Shown one piece after another: positions 1 through 7,260 of a stretch of 64,000 nucleotides of DNA. The position numbers and the translations under genes are program-made. The stretch is from Agromyces sp. Root81 (GTDB lineage Bacteria; Actinomycetota; Actinomycetes; Actinomycetales; Microbacteriaceae): the NCBI RefSeq assembly GCF_001429165.1, contig NZ_LMIR01000001.1:208875-272874 (forward strand). The letters run 5' to 3'. The notes under the pieces were generated by a model. The model saw only the letters and a program-made list of their open reading frames with translations, made no database searches and had not been told where the DNA came from. Position 1 is the stretch's first letter. Each line of letters starts with the position of its first letter.

Positions 1-90
1 TGGTGTTGCTGCGTACACGGGACTCGCGACCGATATCGCGAGGGCTGCTGCCGTGAGTCCGACCGCGACCCGTAGGGTACGACGATGCAT
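1..90 (-). CDS. N-terminus of a secreted protein, cut by the left edge
   Basis: The first 30 codons of a minus-strand gene are present; the rest lies outside the window. They begin at an ATG (90-88) and encode MHRRTLRVAVG followed by a hydrophobic stretch (LTAAALAISVAS) and the residues VYAATP. This is a classic Sec signal peptide: basic n-region, hydrophobic core, and an A-x-A type cleavage site (VYA/AT) near residue 27. An AGAGAGG-like ribosome-binding site sits about nine bases before the ATG. A near-consensus promoter and repeated operator-like sequences lie upstream (171-230). The mature protein is not visible, so its function is unknown; an extracellular enzyme under sugar control is only an inference from the upstream sites. 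Confidence 0.6.
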   Translation of the reverse strand, partial: MHRRTLRVAVGLTAAALAISVASPVYAATP

Positions 91-170
91 TCTGCGAACC
101 TCTCTGTTCTGCCGATCGCAGCGCCCCTGCCGCGTTCCGCGGCCGCCGGTCCGGCTCCTGACTTGGTCAG

Positions 171-198
171 ATTATGGGAGAGATCCTCAGGATGTCAA
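171..198 (-). promoter_or_regulatory. Sigma-70-type promoter of the secreted-protein gene
   Basis: On the minus strand the sequence reads TTGACA (198-193), a 16-bp spacer, then CATAAT (176-171). The -35 box is a perfect consensus and the -10 box has one mismatch, which is rare in this GC-rich DNA. It points toward the ATG at 90, giving a leader of about 75 bases. Confidence 0.6.
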
Positions 199-230
199 CG
201 TAAACATCGAGCGTTCAGGCAACGTAAACA
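193..230. promoter_or_regulatory. Paired LacI-family-like operator half sites
   Basis: The 11-mer CAACGTAAACA occurs at 196-206 and again at 220-230, 24 bp apart. The first copy extends to TGTCAACGTAAACA (193-206), a pseudo-palindrome of the form TGTnnACGTnnACA centred on ACGT. It overlaps the -35 box of the minus-strand promoter. This is the shape of LacI/GalR-family operators. Repression of the truncated secreted-protein gene by a LacI-type regulator encoded elsewhere is inferred. Confidence 0.4.
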
Positions 231-312
231 CTCCGGATACCATCATGCCCCGAGGCTCAATCTCGCTGGTGACGAGCCGAGTCTGATAACGGTATTGAGT
301 CCGGCGCCTCGT

Positions 313-483
313 CTAGCGGCCATCGGGCCAGGCGTGGGTGCCGCCGCTCTGTGTTGCGATGATGAAGTCGCCGCAGTCGAGCCCGGTGTACTCGTCGGGA
401 CCGAAATGAACGAGCCGAGGGGCGAAGGCCGGCGTTTCCGGGTTGGTCACGGTCTCGCACCCCTCAGGCTGCGGCGCATCCAC
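313..483 (-). CDS. Possible small protein or C-terminal gene fragment, unknown
   Basis: A minus-strand frame, open from about 548 down to a TAG at 313-315, has protein-like composition at its end, including GPDEYTGLDCGDFIIATQSG and HAWPDGR. GTG codons at 483 and 450 could start proteins of 56 or 45 residues. No good ribosome-binding site decides between them. The frame may be the tail of a decayed gene. I do not recognise it. Between this frame and the hairpin at 675-713 (484-674) I see nothing else convincing. Confidence 0.3.
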   Translation of the reverse strand: MDAPQPEGCETVTNPETPAFAPRLVHFGPDEYTGLDCGDFIIATQSGGTHAWPDGR

Positions 484-674
484 TGGGGTGTTTCGGGTCT
501 GTGGGCCCGGTGCGGAATGGCGTGTCCATGGTGCCCCATCTCACGTTCGAGTCGGTAAGGATGTGTCAGGGCTTGGCCGCGGACATGGCGGCTCGCAGGA
601 GAGATGTCTGGCATCGCCCCGGGGGTTGCAAATGCGCCGCCGTGGCCAGGGGTTGACTTGCGGCGCGCGGGGAA

Positions 675-713
675 GGCAGGCCCGCCGTCGGAGGGAGGGT
701 CGACGGGCCTGCC
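675..713 (-). terminator. Hairpin terminator after the 45-residue gene
   Basis: GGCAGGCCCG at 675-684 pairs with CGGGCCTGCC at 704-713, and the stem can be extended imperfectly. It lies 15 bases beyond the stop codon of the minus-strand gene 728-865. There is no clear T-tract on either strand. Confidence 0.5.
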
Positions 714-727
714 GGTCTTTGGGTCGC

Positions 728-865
728 TCAGCGTGGCTGGATACTCCCCGCGCGGGGTGCCACCGGAGGTGCCTGGCGAATCGCTTGCTCGAGCGCGGCG
801 GTGATGTCGATCTGCACGGTGGGCGGGAGTTCAATTGCAGCAGGATCGAGTGGTTTGAGATCCAT
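728..865 (-). CDS. 45-residue peptide with IDITA motif, unknown
   Basis: This short gene starts at ATG 865-863, with a GGAG about 12 bases upstream, and encodes 45 residues beginning MDLKPLDPAAIELPPTVQ and continuing IDITAALEQAI. It has no signal peptide or membrane segment. It follows the XRE regulator gene on the same strand by 24 bases and is followed at once by a hairpin, so it looks like the last gene of a DUF2975-XRE-peptide operon. Its core (P-x-D-P-x-A, then PP, then IDITA-x-L) recurs in the 44-residue peptide at 17752-17886. The function is unknown. Confidence 0.55.
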   Translation of the reverse strand: MDLKPLDPAAIELPPTVQIDITAALEQAIRQAPPVAPRAGSIQPR

Positions 866-889
866 GGTCGGCTCTGCTCCGTTCGTGGG

Positions 890-1138
890 TCAGGACGTCG
901 CGGATGGCGCTCCGGTCGGCGCGGAGCCGGCTTGGAGGCCCAGCAGTTCCCCGGGTTCGCATTCGAGGGCCGCGCAGATGGCGCTGAGCGTGGTGAAGCG
1001 AACCGCCTTCGCATGGTTGTTCTTGAGCTGGGAGAGGTTGACGACGGCGATCCCCGTGCGCCGGGACAGCTCGGCGAGGGTCATGCCGCGCCGCTCGAGT
1101 ACCGACGCGAGCCGGATGTCGATGTTGTGGGCGGGCAT
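890..1138 (-). CDS. XRE-family helix-turn-helix regulator (DUF2975-linked)
   Basis: An 82-residue DNA-binding protein that is almost entirely one Cro/C1-type HTH domain. LERRGMTLAELSRRTGI (about residues 14-30) supplies the first helices and VNLSQLKNNHAKAVRF the recognition helix. The ending CEPGELL is typical of the YozG/DUF2975-linked subgroup. The start at 1138 overlaps the stop of the upstream DUF2975 gene by one base (TGATG), so the two are translationally coupled. In this family the HTH partner normally represses its own operon; the long inverted repeat at 1774-1815 is the likely target. The tail (QAGSAPTGAPSATS) is low complexity. Confidence 0.85.
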   Translation of the reverse strand: MPAHNIDIRLASVLERRGMTLAELSRRTGIAVVNLSQLKNNHAKAVRFTTLSAICAALECEPGELLGLQAGSAPTGAPSATS

Positions 1139-1794
1139 CAGACCACGCCGTCCGCGGCGGTGGCGAAGCGACTGATCTTCAGGATCCCGAGCGCGAGGGC
1201 CACGATGAGCAGGCCCGTCACCAGCGGCACGAAGTCGATTCCGGAGAGGAAGCCGGGTTCCGCCCAGTACTCCGCGTCCGCGTAGGCTTCCAGGCTCGCG
1301 CTCTGGTTCGCATTCTGTGCCATCGGCTGTCCGACGAGCGCGCCGATGACGATGAGCGCGCCGAGTGCCATGCTCACCCAGCCGAGCATCGACCATCGCA
1401 GCCGGCCGATCAGCAGTGTGATGGCTGCCCCGGCAACGAGGATGGACGCGACGATCGCGACCACGAAGTCGAGCCATGCGACAGCTTGGAACTGGCTGAT
1501 CGTCGCGTCGGAGAGACCGCGGAGCATCACGTCCGCATAGCTCGTGCCGCTGGGGATGGCTTCAAGGCTGTCGCTCCACGACGAGGTCGCCTCGGCGACG
1601 GAATCAGGGTTCAGCGGGACGGAGGCCCACGCCACTCCCTTCGCCAGGTCGCTGAGCCGCGGGATCAGGTCGGCAACGGCGGCCAGGAGCCCGACCACGG
1701 CGACCAGGAGAGCCACGATGCCGACGGTGATCGCGCCTGCGGACCGTCGAATGCGAGGGGAAACCGATTCATCATCACGAATATCGTTATGCAT
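1138..1794 (-). CDS. DUF2975 membrane protein
   Basis: A 218-residue membrane protein with four predicted helices, near residues 20-45, 100-125, 130-152 and 185-208, separated by a long loop after the first helix. This is the layout of DUF2975 proteins, which are almost always paired with a small XRE regulator as here. The role of the family is not established; the membrane protein may sense a signal and control the regulator. The ATG at 1794 was chosen because an earlier TTG at 1863 would force translation through the operator-like inverted repeat. No clear ribosome-binding site precedes 1794, so the message may be leaderless. The gene would be co-transcribed with XRE and the 45-residue peptide. 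Confidence 0.75.
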   Translation of the reverse strand: MHNDIRDDESVSPRIRRSAGAITVGIVALLVAVVGLLAAVADLIPRLSDLAKGVAWASVPLNPDSVAEATSSWSDSLEAIPSGTSYADVMLRGLSDATISQFQAVAWLDFVVAIVASILVAGAAITLLIGRLRWSMLGWVSMALGALIVIGALVGQPMAQNANQSASLEAYADAEYWAEPGFLSGIDFVPLVTGLLIVALALGILKISRFATAADGVV

Positions 1795-1815
1795 GCCCGT
1801 AACGATAATCGTGAT
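1774..1815. promoter_or_regulatory. Long inverted repeat over the DUF2975 start codon
   Basis: The left arm ATCACGAATATCGTTA (1774-1789) and right arm TAACGATAATCGTGAT (1800-1815) match in 15 of 16 positions around a 10-bp spacer. The spacer contains the ATG at 1794-1792. The AT-rich arms, so close to the start, suggest the operator of the DUF2975/XRE operon and may also contain its promoter. Confidence 0.65.
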
Positions 1816-1902
1816 AGGTGATCTTCGCAACTCGGCGACGCGCACTCGGGTCGCAGGCGCCAATGGACACAGGCGTGCGCGAGCGACTGCTTGCTGATTC
1901 GG

Positions 1903-1934
1903 ACTAAAAAATCCTGATCAATAGCGATTTTAGT
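1903..1934. promoter_or_regulatory. AT-rich inverted repeat upstream of the GyrI-like operon
   Basis: ACTAAAAAATC (1903-1913) and GATTTTAGT (1926-1934) form an imperfect palindrome around TGATCA. TATCTT at 1941-1946 is a possible -10 box seven bases downstream, so the palindrome would cover the -35 region of the plus-strand gene at 1977. The binding protein is unknown. Confidence 0.4.
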
Positions 1935-1976
1935 TCATGCTATCTTCGAGTCAGGCCAAGCAGGAGGACAGCAACA

Positions 1977-2513
1977 ATGCCCAGTTTCGAAGTCGCACCG
2001 TCGTACCGGACCGCATATCTCAGACGCCAAGGTGCATACGGGCCGGACAATGCCGCGCAGATCGCGGAGGTCAAGCGGTGGGCCGAACAGGCAGGGCTCC
2101 TCACCGAGGACGCGATCCTGTTCGGTGTCGCTCACGATGACCCGACGACCACGCCGCCATCGCAGTGCCGATACGACGCCGGCGTCGTGGTGTCGGCGGA
2201 CGTCGTGCTCTCAGGATCCGGACTGCGTGAAGGGAGCTTGCCCGGCGGCGACTGCGCCGTGATCGAAGTCGCGCACACATCCGAAGGGCTCCAGCACGCG
2301 TGGAGCTGCGCCCTCCCTGCTCTCACGGAGTCGGGTCAGAGCATCGACCACGCCCGGCCGATCTACGAGCGATACGTGCCGCGCCTTCTCGCGATGCGCC
2401 GGTGCGAACTCGTGGTCCCGATCAGCTCGGCGGGTCTCGTTCACGCCGGTCGCGGGGTCTCGACCAGCGCGAGTGTTCTCGTCAACGATGAGGAGGGTCA
2501 ATCGTGCGAGTAG
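1977..2513 (+). CDS. GyrI-like / AraC effector-binding-domain protein
   Basis: A 178-residue protein resembling stand-alone GyrI-like ligand-binding domains (the AraC_E_bind/SbmC fold). The opening VAPSYRTAYLRRQGAYG matches the usual first strand and R-x-G-x-Y region. The section from about residue 30 to 152, ending CELVVPIS, fits the rest of the domain. About 25 extra residues follow. The family binds small cationic molecules or, in E. coli SbmC, protects DNA gyrase; which applies here cannot be told. AGGAGGA nine bases before the ATG is a strong ribosome-binding site. The gene overlaps the downstream DUF1349 gene by 10 bp. Confidence 0.65.
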   Translation: MPSFEVAPSYRTAYLRRQGAYGPDNAAQIAEVKRWAEQAGLLTEDAILFGVAHDDPTTTPPSQCRYDAGVVVSADVVLSGSGLREGSLPGGDCAVIEVAHTSEGLQHAWSCALPALTESGQSIDHARPIYERYVPRLLAMRRCELVVPISSAGLVHAGRGVSTSASVLVNDEEGQSCE

Positions 2514-3100
2514 CCGGTCTGCCGGTCCTGGAGTGGACGAACGGCGCCTCGGGCGCAGCTTTCGACGACGATGCGAGCGAGCTCTCCTTGCGGGCGGCGG
2601 CCGGCGTTGACTGGAGCAACGACTCCCTCGGCGGCCCCGGACAGCATCGCGCGAGCATGCTCGGGTTCCCGCCCGTGGGTGACTTCGCGCTTGACGCGCG
2701 CGTTCGAGTCGTCGGAGACCGTTCCACGTTCGACGCTGCGGTACTCGGGTTGTGGTGCGACGAGAACCACTGGGCGAAGCTCTGTTTCGAGTACTCGCCG
2801 GGCGGTCAGGCAATGGTGGTCAGCGTGGTCACCAACGGATTCTCGGATGACTGCAACTCGACCATCGTCGAGGAACCGTTCGTACACCTCAGGGTGGCGC
2901 GCCTCGGGTCGGCCTACGCATTCCACGCTTCGACGGACGGCGATCATTGGGACTTCGTCCGCCTCTTCCGTCTTCACTCGGACATCGCCCCAACCGTCGG
3001 CTTCATGGCGCAAGCGCCCATGGGAACAGCGTGCGACGCCCGTTTCGACCGCATTCGATTCGCTGACGCGGCTCCCGCAGACCTCCGTGACGGCTCGTAG
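2504..3100 (+). CDS. DUF1349 concanavalin-like protein
   Basis: A 198-residue protein that looks like DUF1349, a beta-sandwich family related to concanavalin A-like lectins. Typical features are the aromatic pattern of FDAAVLGLWCDENHWAKLCFEY (in pieces), PGGQAMVVSVVTNG, and DGDHWDFVRLFR near residue 150. No signal peptide is seen, so it should act in the cytoplasm. The GTG start at 2504 lies inside the end of the GyrI-like gene, so the two proteins are made from one message and may work on the same ligand. The family has no firmly assigned function. Confidence 0.7.
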   Translation: MRVAGLPVLEWTNGASGAAFDDDASELSLRAAAGVDWSNDSLGGPGQHRASMLGFPPVGDFALDARVRVVGDRSTFDAAVLGLWCDENHWAKLCFEYSPGGQAMVVSVVTNGFSDDCNSTIVEEPFVHLRVARLGSAYAFHASTDGDHWDFVRLFRLHSDIAPTVGFMAQAPMGTACDARFDRIRFADAAPADLRDGS

Positions 3101-3164
3101 TCAGCGATCCATGACCCAAGGCCAGTCGCTCGGTCCTGCGAGCCGCGCGGTGCGACCCGTCAGC

Positions 3165-4646
3165 TCATCTCGCGTCGGCGGCATGGACGGCGGCTCGTCG
3201 TGACGTGACGTGGAGCTTCCGATAGATGGATCGGATGTGAGTCTTCACCGTTGGGTAGGCGATGCCCAGATGAGCGGAGATCTCCTCGGCGGTCATCGTC
3301 GTGCGCAACGAGGCGAGGACTTCGCTCTCGCGTCGGGTGAGCACTCCTGCCAGGCGACGGGCGAGCTGCCCGCGTCGTTCGAGGATGACGTGGAGGAACG
3401 CATCGTGTCGCGAACCTCGATGGGAATGAGCGCTGAGGAGGTCACCGATGAGCGGGTCGTCCGAGAGGAAGGGCGCGAGGATCCGCTCAGGGGTAGCAGC
3501 CTCGAGCGCCCGCTCGAGCAGCTCATGCGCGTCGGCTCCGTATCCGGCGTCGGAACGCAGAGCGGCGGAGGTGACGAGCGTGCTCACCCGCGCGTAGCGA
3601 GGCAACGTCGATGCCGCCGCGAGCTGGAGCGCCTGAGCCGAGAGAGCGGTGTCGCCGAGGTCCCGGTAGAGCTCGGCGAGCAGCGCGTGCGCGACGGCGG
3701 CACCGGTGCGGGTCAGCGCGGGCGCCGCGACATGCAGCGCTCTCTCGTCATGCCCCTCGGCATGGGCGAGCCAGGCTGATGCCACACGGCGAAGCGTGTC
3801 CCACGGAATGCCGTGCTTGTCCGTCTTGCTCACGCCATGGAGCAGCCCGGCCGCCGCGAAGTACTGGTCTTCTCGTTTCAGGGAGATGAGGCTCATCACT
3901 CGGTACAGTCGCGCGAGGGCTTCGAAATTGTTCGCGAGGCCCTCGTCCATGACGATCAGGTCAAGCTGGGTGATTGCTTCGTCGAAGTCCCCTCGCCAGT
4001 AGGCGATGCATGCTCGATTCGCTTCGGGGAGCCCTCCTTCGAAGACATCCCAGTCGGAGCGAGACGTGGAAACAGGGAGCGCGTCGAGGATCTGTTCGGC
4101 CTCCGTGAAACGACCGGCGTGCATCAACGCGAACGCCAGGTTCGACTGCGCGAGCCGGAACACGTCCGTGCGTCCGTGCAGGCGCGCCTCGTCCGCGGCG
4201 GATCGGAGGAGACCGATCGCGTTGGCGAAGTCGCGGCGGAGCCGGACCTCGGTCCAGCCGAGCAGGAAGAGCGCGGCGGGGTAGTCGTCGTCTGGCCCGC
4301 AGCGGGTCAGCGCCTCGCGCGCGCGGTCGGCGGCCGCGGCTTTCGTGGATGCGTCGGCGGCGAGCAGCAGCTCGGTGAAGCACACGACGAAATCGTCGAC
4401 CGGGATGCCCTGCAGCCCCTGACCGCGGAGGAATGCCGCGCCGTGGGAATCGCCAAGCAGATCACGACAGCAGGCCCGGACGAGCAGGAGGTGCGGGTCG
4501 CGCTGGTCGATGCCGTAGTCGAGGCAGAGCTGCTCGAGCTCGCTGGTGTGGGACTCCAGGATGAGACGAAGCCAGCTCCGGCGCAGGACGGTGCGTGCCT
4601 GCCCCGGATCACTGGAGGCGAGTTCCTCGCGGACGGCTTCGATCAT
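3165..4646 (-). CDS. MalT-like LuxR-family transcriptional regulator without ATPase domain
   Basis: A 493-residue protein. Residues about 1-420 are alpha-helical and repeat-like (TPR/MalT superhelix, for example LAFALMHAGRFTEAEQIL). The last 60 residues are a LuxR HTH: LTRRESEVLASLR, AEEISAHLGIAYPTVKTHI and IYRKLHV. The N-terminal STAND ATPase of full MalT-like regulators is missing, but the start at 4646 gives a coherent protein, so this is a short form rather than an obvious truncation. It is transcribed divergently from the DUF1254/DUF1214 gene at 4780 (134 bp between them) and may control it. Confidence 0.8.
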   Translation of the reverse strand: MIEAVREELASSDPGQARTVLRRSWLRLILESHTSELEQLCLDYGIDQRDPHLLLVRACCRDLLGDSHGAAFLRGQGLQGIPVDDFVVCFTELLLAADASTKAAAADRAREALTRCGPDDDYPAALFLLGWTEVRLRRDFANAIGLLRSAADEARLHGRTDVFRLAQSNLAFALMHAGRFTEAEQILDALPVSTSRSDWDVFEGGLPEANRACIAYWRGDFDEAITQLDLIVMDEGLANNFEALARLYRVMSLISLKREDQYFAAAGLLHGVSKTDKHGIPWDTLRRVASAWLAHAEGHDERALHVAAPALTRTGAAVAHALLAELYRDLGDTALSAQALQLAAASTLPRYARVSTLVTSAALRSDAGYGADAHELLERALEAATPERILAPFLSDDPLIGDLLSAHSHRGSRHDAFLHVILERRGQLARRLAGVLTRRESEVLASLRTTMTAEEISAHLGIAYPTVKTHIRSIYRKLHVTSRRAAVHAADAR

Positions 4647-4779
4647 CCATCCACGATATCGACGCGCGGATGGGGACTACCCCTCTCTCAGCCGAAGAGG
4701 ATGAGACGCGCTCCCAGGACGACGACGACCGACCAGACTTGCAAGCTCGAATGTCTGAAGGTGAAGAGTAGGGAAGTCC

Positions 4780-5721
4780 ATGTCCGCCACGAAAGTGAAT
4801 GTCCGCAACTTCGCTCGCGCAGAATCCGACCTCATGTTCTCGCGGCTGGCCGCCGGGGTCGGCCTCGGCGGGTGGAATCACACCCGCGGGCTCAAGCCTC
4901 TCGACGATCAGCCCATCGTCCGCCAGAACCGCGACACCCTCTACAGCAGCGCCATCATCGACGTGCGCAAGGACATCACCCTCACGCTGCCGGACACCGG
5001 AGAGCGCTACATCTCCGCCTTCATCGTGAACCAGGATCACTACGGACAGCTCCTGCTGGGCGAGCCCGGCGAGCATGTGATCACCCGCGACCTGGTCGGC
5101 ACCGACTACGCCGTGGTCCTGATCCGCATCCTCGTCGACCCGAACGATGCCAGCGACATCGCAGAGGTGAACCGTCTCCAAGACGGCCTCCTCATCGACG
5201 GCGGCGGCATGGGGGACTTCCCGCTGCCGACATACGACGAGCCCTCGCAGGCTGAGACGCGCGAAGCCCTCCTCACGCTCGGCCGCGGCATCTCGACCTA
5301 CGATCATGCGTTCGGCACCTCGGCGGAAGTCGATCCCGTCATGCACCTGCTCGGTGCCGCAGGCGGGTGGGGCGGCTTGCCTGAGCACGAAGCCACGTAC
5401 GTCAGCTTCGACGAGGGTCTGCCCGTCGCCGACTACCGGCTGCGGCTGCAGGACATCCCGGTCGACGCGTTCTGGTCGGTGTCGCTGTACAACGCCGCCG
5501 GCTACTTCGAACCGAACGAGCTCGGCGTGAACAGCATCAACAGCCTCACTGCGGTCCCCGACGCGGACGGCGGCGTCACTGTGAGTTTCGGCGAGCACCC
5601 GCTCGATGCCCCGAACGCACTGCCCATCATGCCGGGCTGGAACTACACGCTCCGGCTCTACCGTCCGCGGCCCTCTGTGCTCGACGGCACTTGGGTCGCC
5701 CCGCGCCCCGAGCTGGTCTAG
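4780..5721 (+). CDS. DUF1254/DUF1214 domain protein
   Basis: A 313-residue protein with an N-terminal DUF1254 region (NRDTLYSSAIIDV near residue 52, then YISAFIVNQDHYG) and a C-terminal DUF1214 region (VDAFWSVSLYNAAGYFEPNE near residue 230, then YTLRLYRP near the end). The pairing is widespread in soil bacteria; the biochemical activity is unproven. It has no signal peptide, although some family members are exported. AGGGAAG precedes the ATG. A membrane protein gene starts 15 bp downstream. Confidence 0.85.
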   Translation: MSATKVNVRNFARAESDLMFSRLAAGVGLGGWNHTRGLKPLDDQPIVRQNRDTLYSSAIIDVRKDITLTLPDTGERYISAFIVNQDHYGQLLLGEPGEHVITRDLVGTDYAVVLIRILVDPNDASDIAEVNRLQDGLLIDGGGMGDFPLPTYDEPSQAETREALLTLGRGISTYDHAFGTSAEVDPVMHLLGAAGGWGGLPEHEATYVSFDEGLPVADYRLRLQDIPVDAFWSVSLYNAAGYFEPNELGVNSINSLTAVPDADGGVTVSFGEHPLDAPNALPIMPGWNYTLRLYRPRPSVLDGTWVAPRPELV

Positions 5722-5736
5722 GACGAATACCCCAGC

Positions 5737-6123
5737 ATGGAGGCCGACTCCTCGACCTACTTCCCAACGTCCAAGGCTGGCCTGATCGCGTGGCTCGAGA
5801 TCATCGCGCTGGCGCTGATCGTGACTGCGGCGCAGACGGCGTACCCCTGGTTTGCCGGGGGCACCGCGGCGACACTCGTGCTGGTCGCCCTGGTTGCGAC
5901 CGTGCCGCACGGCATCAAGGCGAAGGGAACCGGGCTCCGTGCCCCGATCACCCAGCGCTGGTCAGGCTGGATCTACCTCGGTGCACTGGTCCTTGGCCTC
6001 GTGTTCATCACAGCCTCGATGATGACGCGGCAGGTTTGGTGGTCGCTCGTAGCCGGGGTCGTCTGCGTTGCGGGCGGCGCCGTGGCGCTGGTTGTCATCG
6101 CGATCAGACAGCGCACGGCCTGA
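5737..6123 (+). CDS. Small four-helix membrane protein, unknown
   Basis: A 128-residue protein with four hydrophobic segments (about residues 14-38, 40-60, 74-95 and 100-122) and short basic loops. It begins 15 bp after the DUF1254/DUF1214 gene on the same strand and is probably co-transcribed. The ribosome-binding site is weak, which fits coupling to the upstream gene. I do not recognise a family. Confidence 0.6.
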   Translation: MEADSSTYFPTSKAGLIAWLEIIALALIVTAAQTAYPWFAGGTAATLVLVALVATVPHGIKAKGTGLRAPITQRWSGWIYLGALVLGLVFITASMMTRQVWWSLVAGVVCVAGGAVALVVIAIRQRTA

Positions 6124-6163
6124 CGGCGTCTACGCCGGCGCACACGTCGACGCTGCCGAAAAA

Positions 6164-6202
6164 GCAAGACCCCGAAGCGCAAGGTGCGCTTCGGGGTCTT
6201 GC
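6164..6202. terminator. Strong hairpin terminator between convergent genes
   Basis: GCAAGACCCCGAAGCGC pairs with GCGCTTCGGGGTCTTGC across a short loop. On the minus strand it is followed by TTTTTC, so it best terminates the minus-strand gene 6256-6528. It may also stop plus-strand transcription from the DUF1254 operon. Confidence 0.8.
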
Positions 6203-6255
6203 GCGGTGAGGCAGTCGCGAGCGACCTCTCGGTCTACCTGTTTTTCAGGAAGCGG

Positions 6256-6528
6256 TCAGGCTCCTGATGGCGATTCGACCTTCCGACGACGAGCGACCCA
6301 CGACCCGAAACTCACGACGCTGACGACACCGAGCGTCGGAATCGCGATGACCGCGCCGATGAAGAGGGCCTTTTCAACCGGGGTCGTGTAACCCGAGGTG
6401 CCTGCGGCATCCACGTAGAGGCCGCGTTCGTACCAAGTGGACCCGAGCATCTCAAGGACGATGATCGCGACCAGCACGCACACCGCGCTGATCATGGAGA
6501 TCCAGCCTGCCGAGGTTCGCGTCGTCAT
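6256..6528 (-). CDS. Small two-helix membrane protein, unknown
   Basis: A 90-residue protein with two hydrophobic helices (about residues 9-28 and 53-75), a mainly polar loop of about 25 residues, and a basic tail (ARRRKVESPSGA). It lies 29 bp downstream of the membrane protein gene 6558-7028 on the same strand and ends 54 bp before the terminator hairpin. The two membrane proteins probably form one operon. No family recognised. Confidence 0.6.
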   Translation of the reverse strand: MTTRTSAGWISMISAVCVLVAIIVLEMLGSTWYERGLYVDAAGTSGYTTPVEKALFIGAVIAIPTLGVVSVVSFGSWVARRRKVESPSGA

Positions 6529-6557
6529 CGATCAGACTCCCGCTGTTTCGCGCGCAG

Positions 6558-7028
6558 CTACGCCGCCCAGGCGTGTCGCAGCTTCGGCTTGCTGGCGATG
6601 AGGAACGGGATGAGTCCGTAGGCTGCCGCTCCGATCGTCGTGAAACCGGCAACCGCGCTCGCGCTGCCCGGGTTCATCGGAGGATTGATCGCGAACAAGA
6701 TCTGGAAGATCCAGATCGCGCAGACGAATCCAGCGACGGCGCCGGCCCAGAAGAGCGGCACCCGAGGACTCTGCGTGTCGCCCACACCTCCAGCTGCGGC
6801 GAAGATCGCTCCGATTCCCGCCCCCGCGAGGACGATGGCAACCCCGACGATGACCACCCAGGTCGGGAACATCGGCGAGCTGTCGCTGATGTCGTTGCGC
6901 AACGAAACAGCGGGAGGAAGCCTGTCAGCCCAGGCGATCCAGGTCGCGATGAACACGAGGAATGGGATGCAGACCGTCGCAGCGGCGATCGCGTCTCGAG
7001 TGCGAATCTCACGTTCCATGGCGGGCAT
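6558..7028 (-). CDS. Four-helix membrane protein, unknown
   Basis: A 156-residue membrane protein with hydrophobic segments near residues 13-33, 55-80, 91-112 and 122-145. The first loop (WADRLPPAVSLRNDI) resembles the segment after helix 1 in DUF1648/SdpI-type proteins, which is a weak hint only. ATG 7028 was taken; ATG 7019 is also possible. It is the first gene of a two-gene minus-strand unit with 6256-6528. Confidence 0.6.
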   Translation of the reverse strand: MPAMEREIRTRDAIAAATVCIPFLVFIATWIAWADRLPPAVSLRNDISDSSPMFPTWVVIVGVAIVLAGAGIGAIFAAAGGVGDTQSPRVPLFWAGAVAGFVCAIWIFQILFAINPPMNPGSASAVAGFTTIGAAAYGLIPFLIASKPKLRHAWAA

Positions 7029-7059
7029 CGCTTCAAACTAGGCCACCCGCAGCGACCGG

Positions 7060-7260
7060 TCAACACGGCTTCGCGAGGATGTCGATCGTCGCACTCGGCT
7101 CGAACTTCTTGTCGAGCCTCACGACGAACCGGCCCGGGCGAGGCTCGAGGATGGAGTCGATCCGCATCTCGCCCACGTCGGGGAGCGAGACGACATCGCC
7201 GAGCTTCAGGGGCTCGCTTGAGAGGATTGCGTTGTGATCGAGACCCCCGTGAACCGTCCG
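7060..7260 (-). pseudogene. Possible 5'-truncated gene remnant
   Basis: A minus-strand frame ending at TGA 7062-7060 has protein-like sequence (LKLGDVVSLPDVGEMRIDS, FVVRLDKKFEPSATIDILA). It has no usable start codon before a stop at about 7270 other than an internal GTG (7176) that would leave only 38 residues. It overlaps the 5' end of the plus-strand DUF6434 gene. The likeliest reading is the tail of a gene displaced by that insertion, but chance cannot be excluded. Confidence 0.2.

Noticed and set aside
1..286. Plus-strand frame open from position 2 to 286.
   Set aside because: The opposite strand of positions 1-90 encodes a convincing signal peptide with a promoter upstream, so the plus-strand frame is a shadow.
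443..1285. Long plus-strand frame opposite the XRE and DUF2975 genes.
   Set aside because: It is the antisense of well-supported genes and is Arg/Gly-rich, as expected for a non-coding frame in GC-rich DNA.
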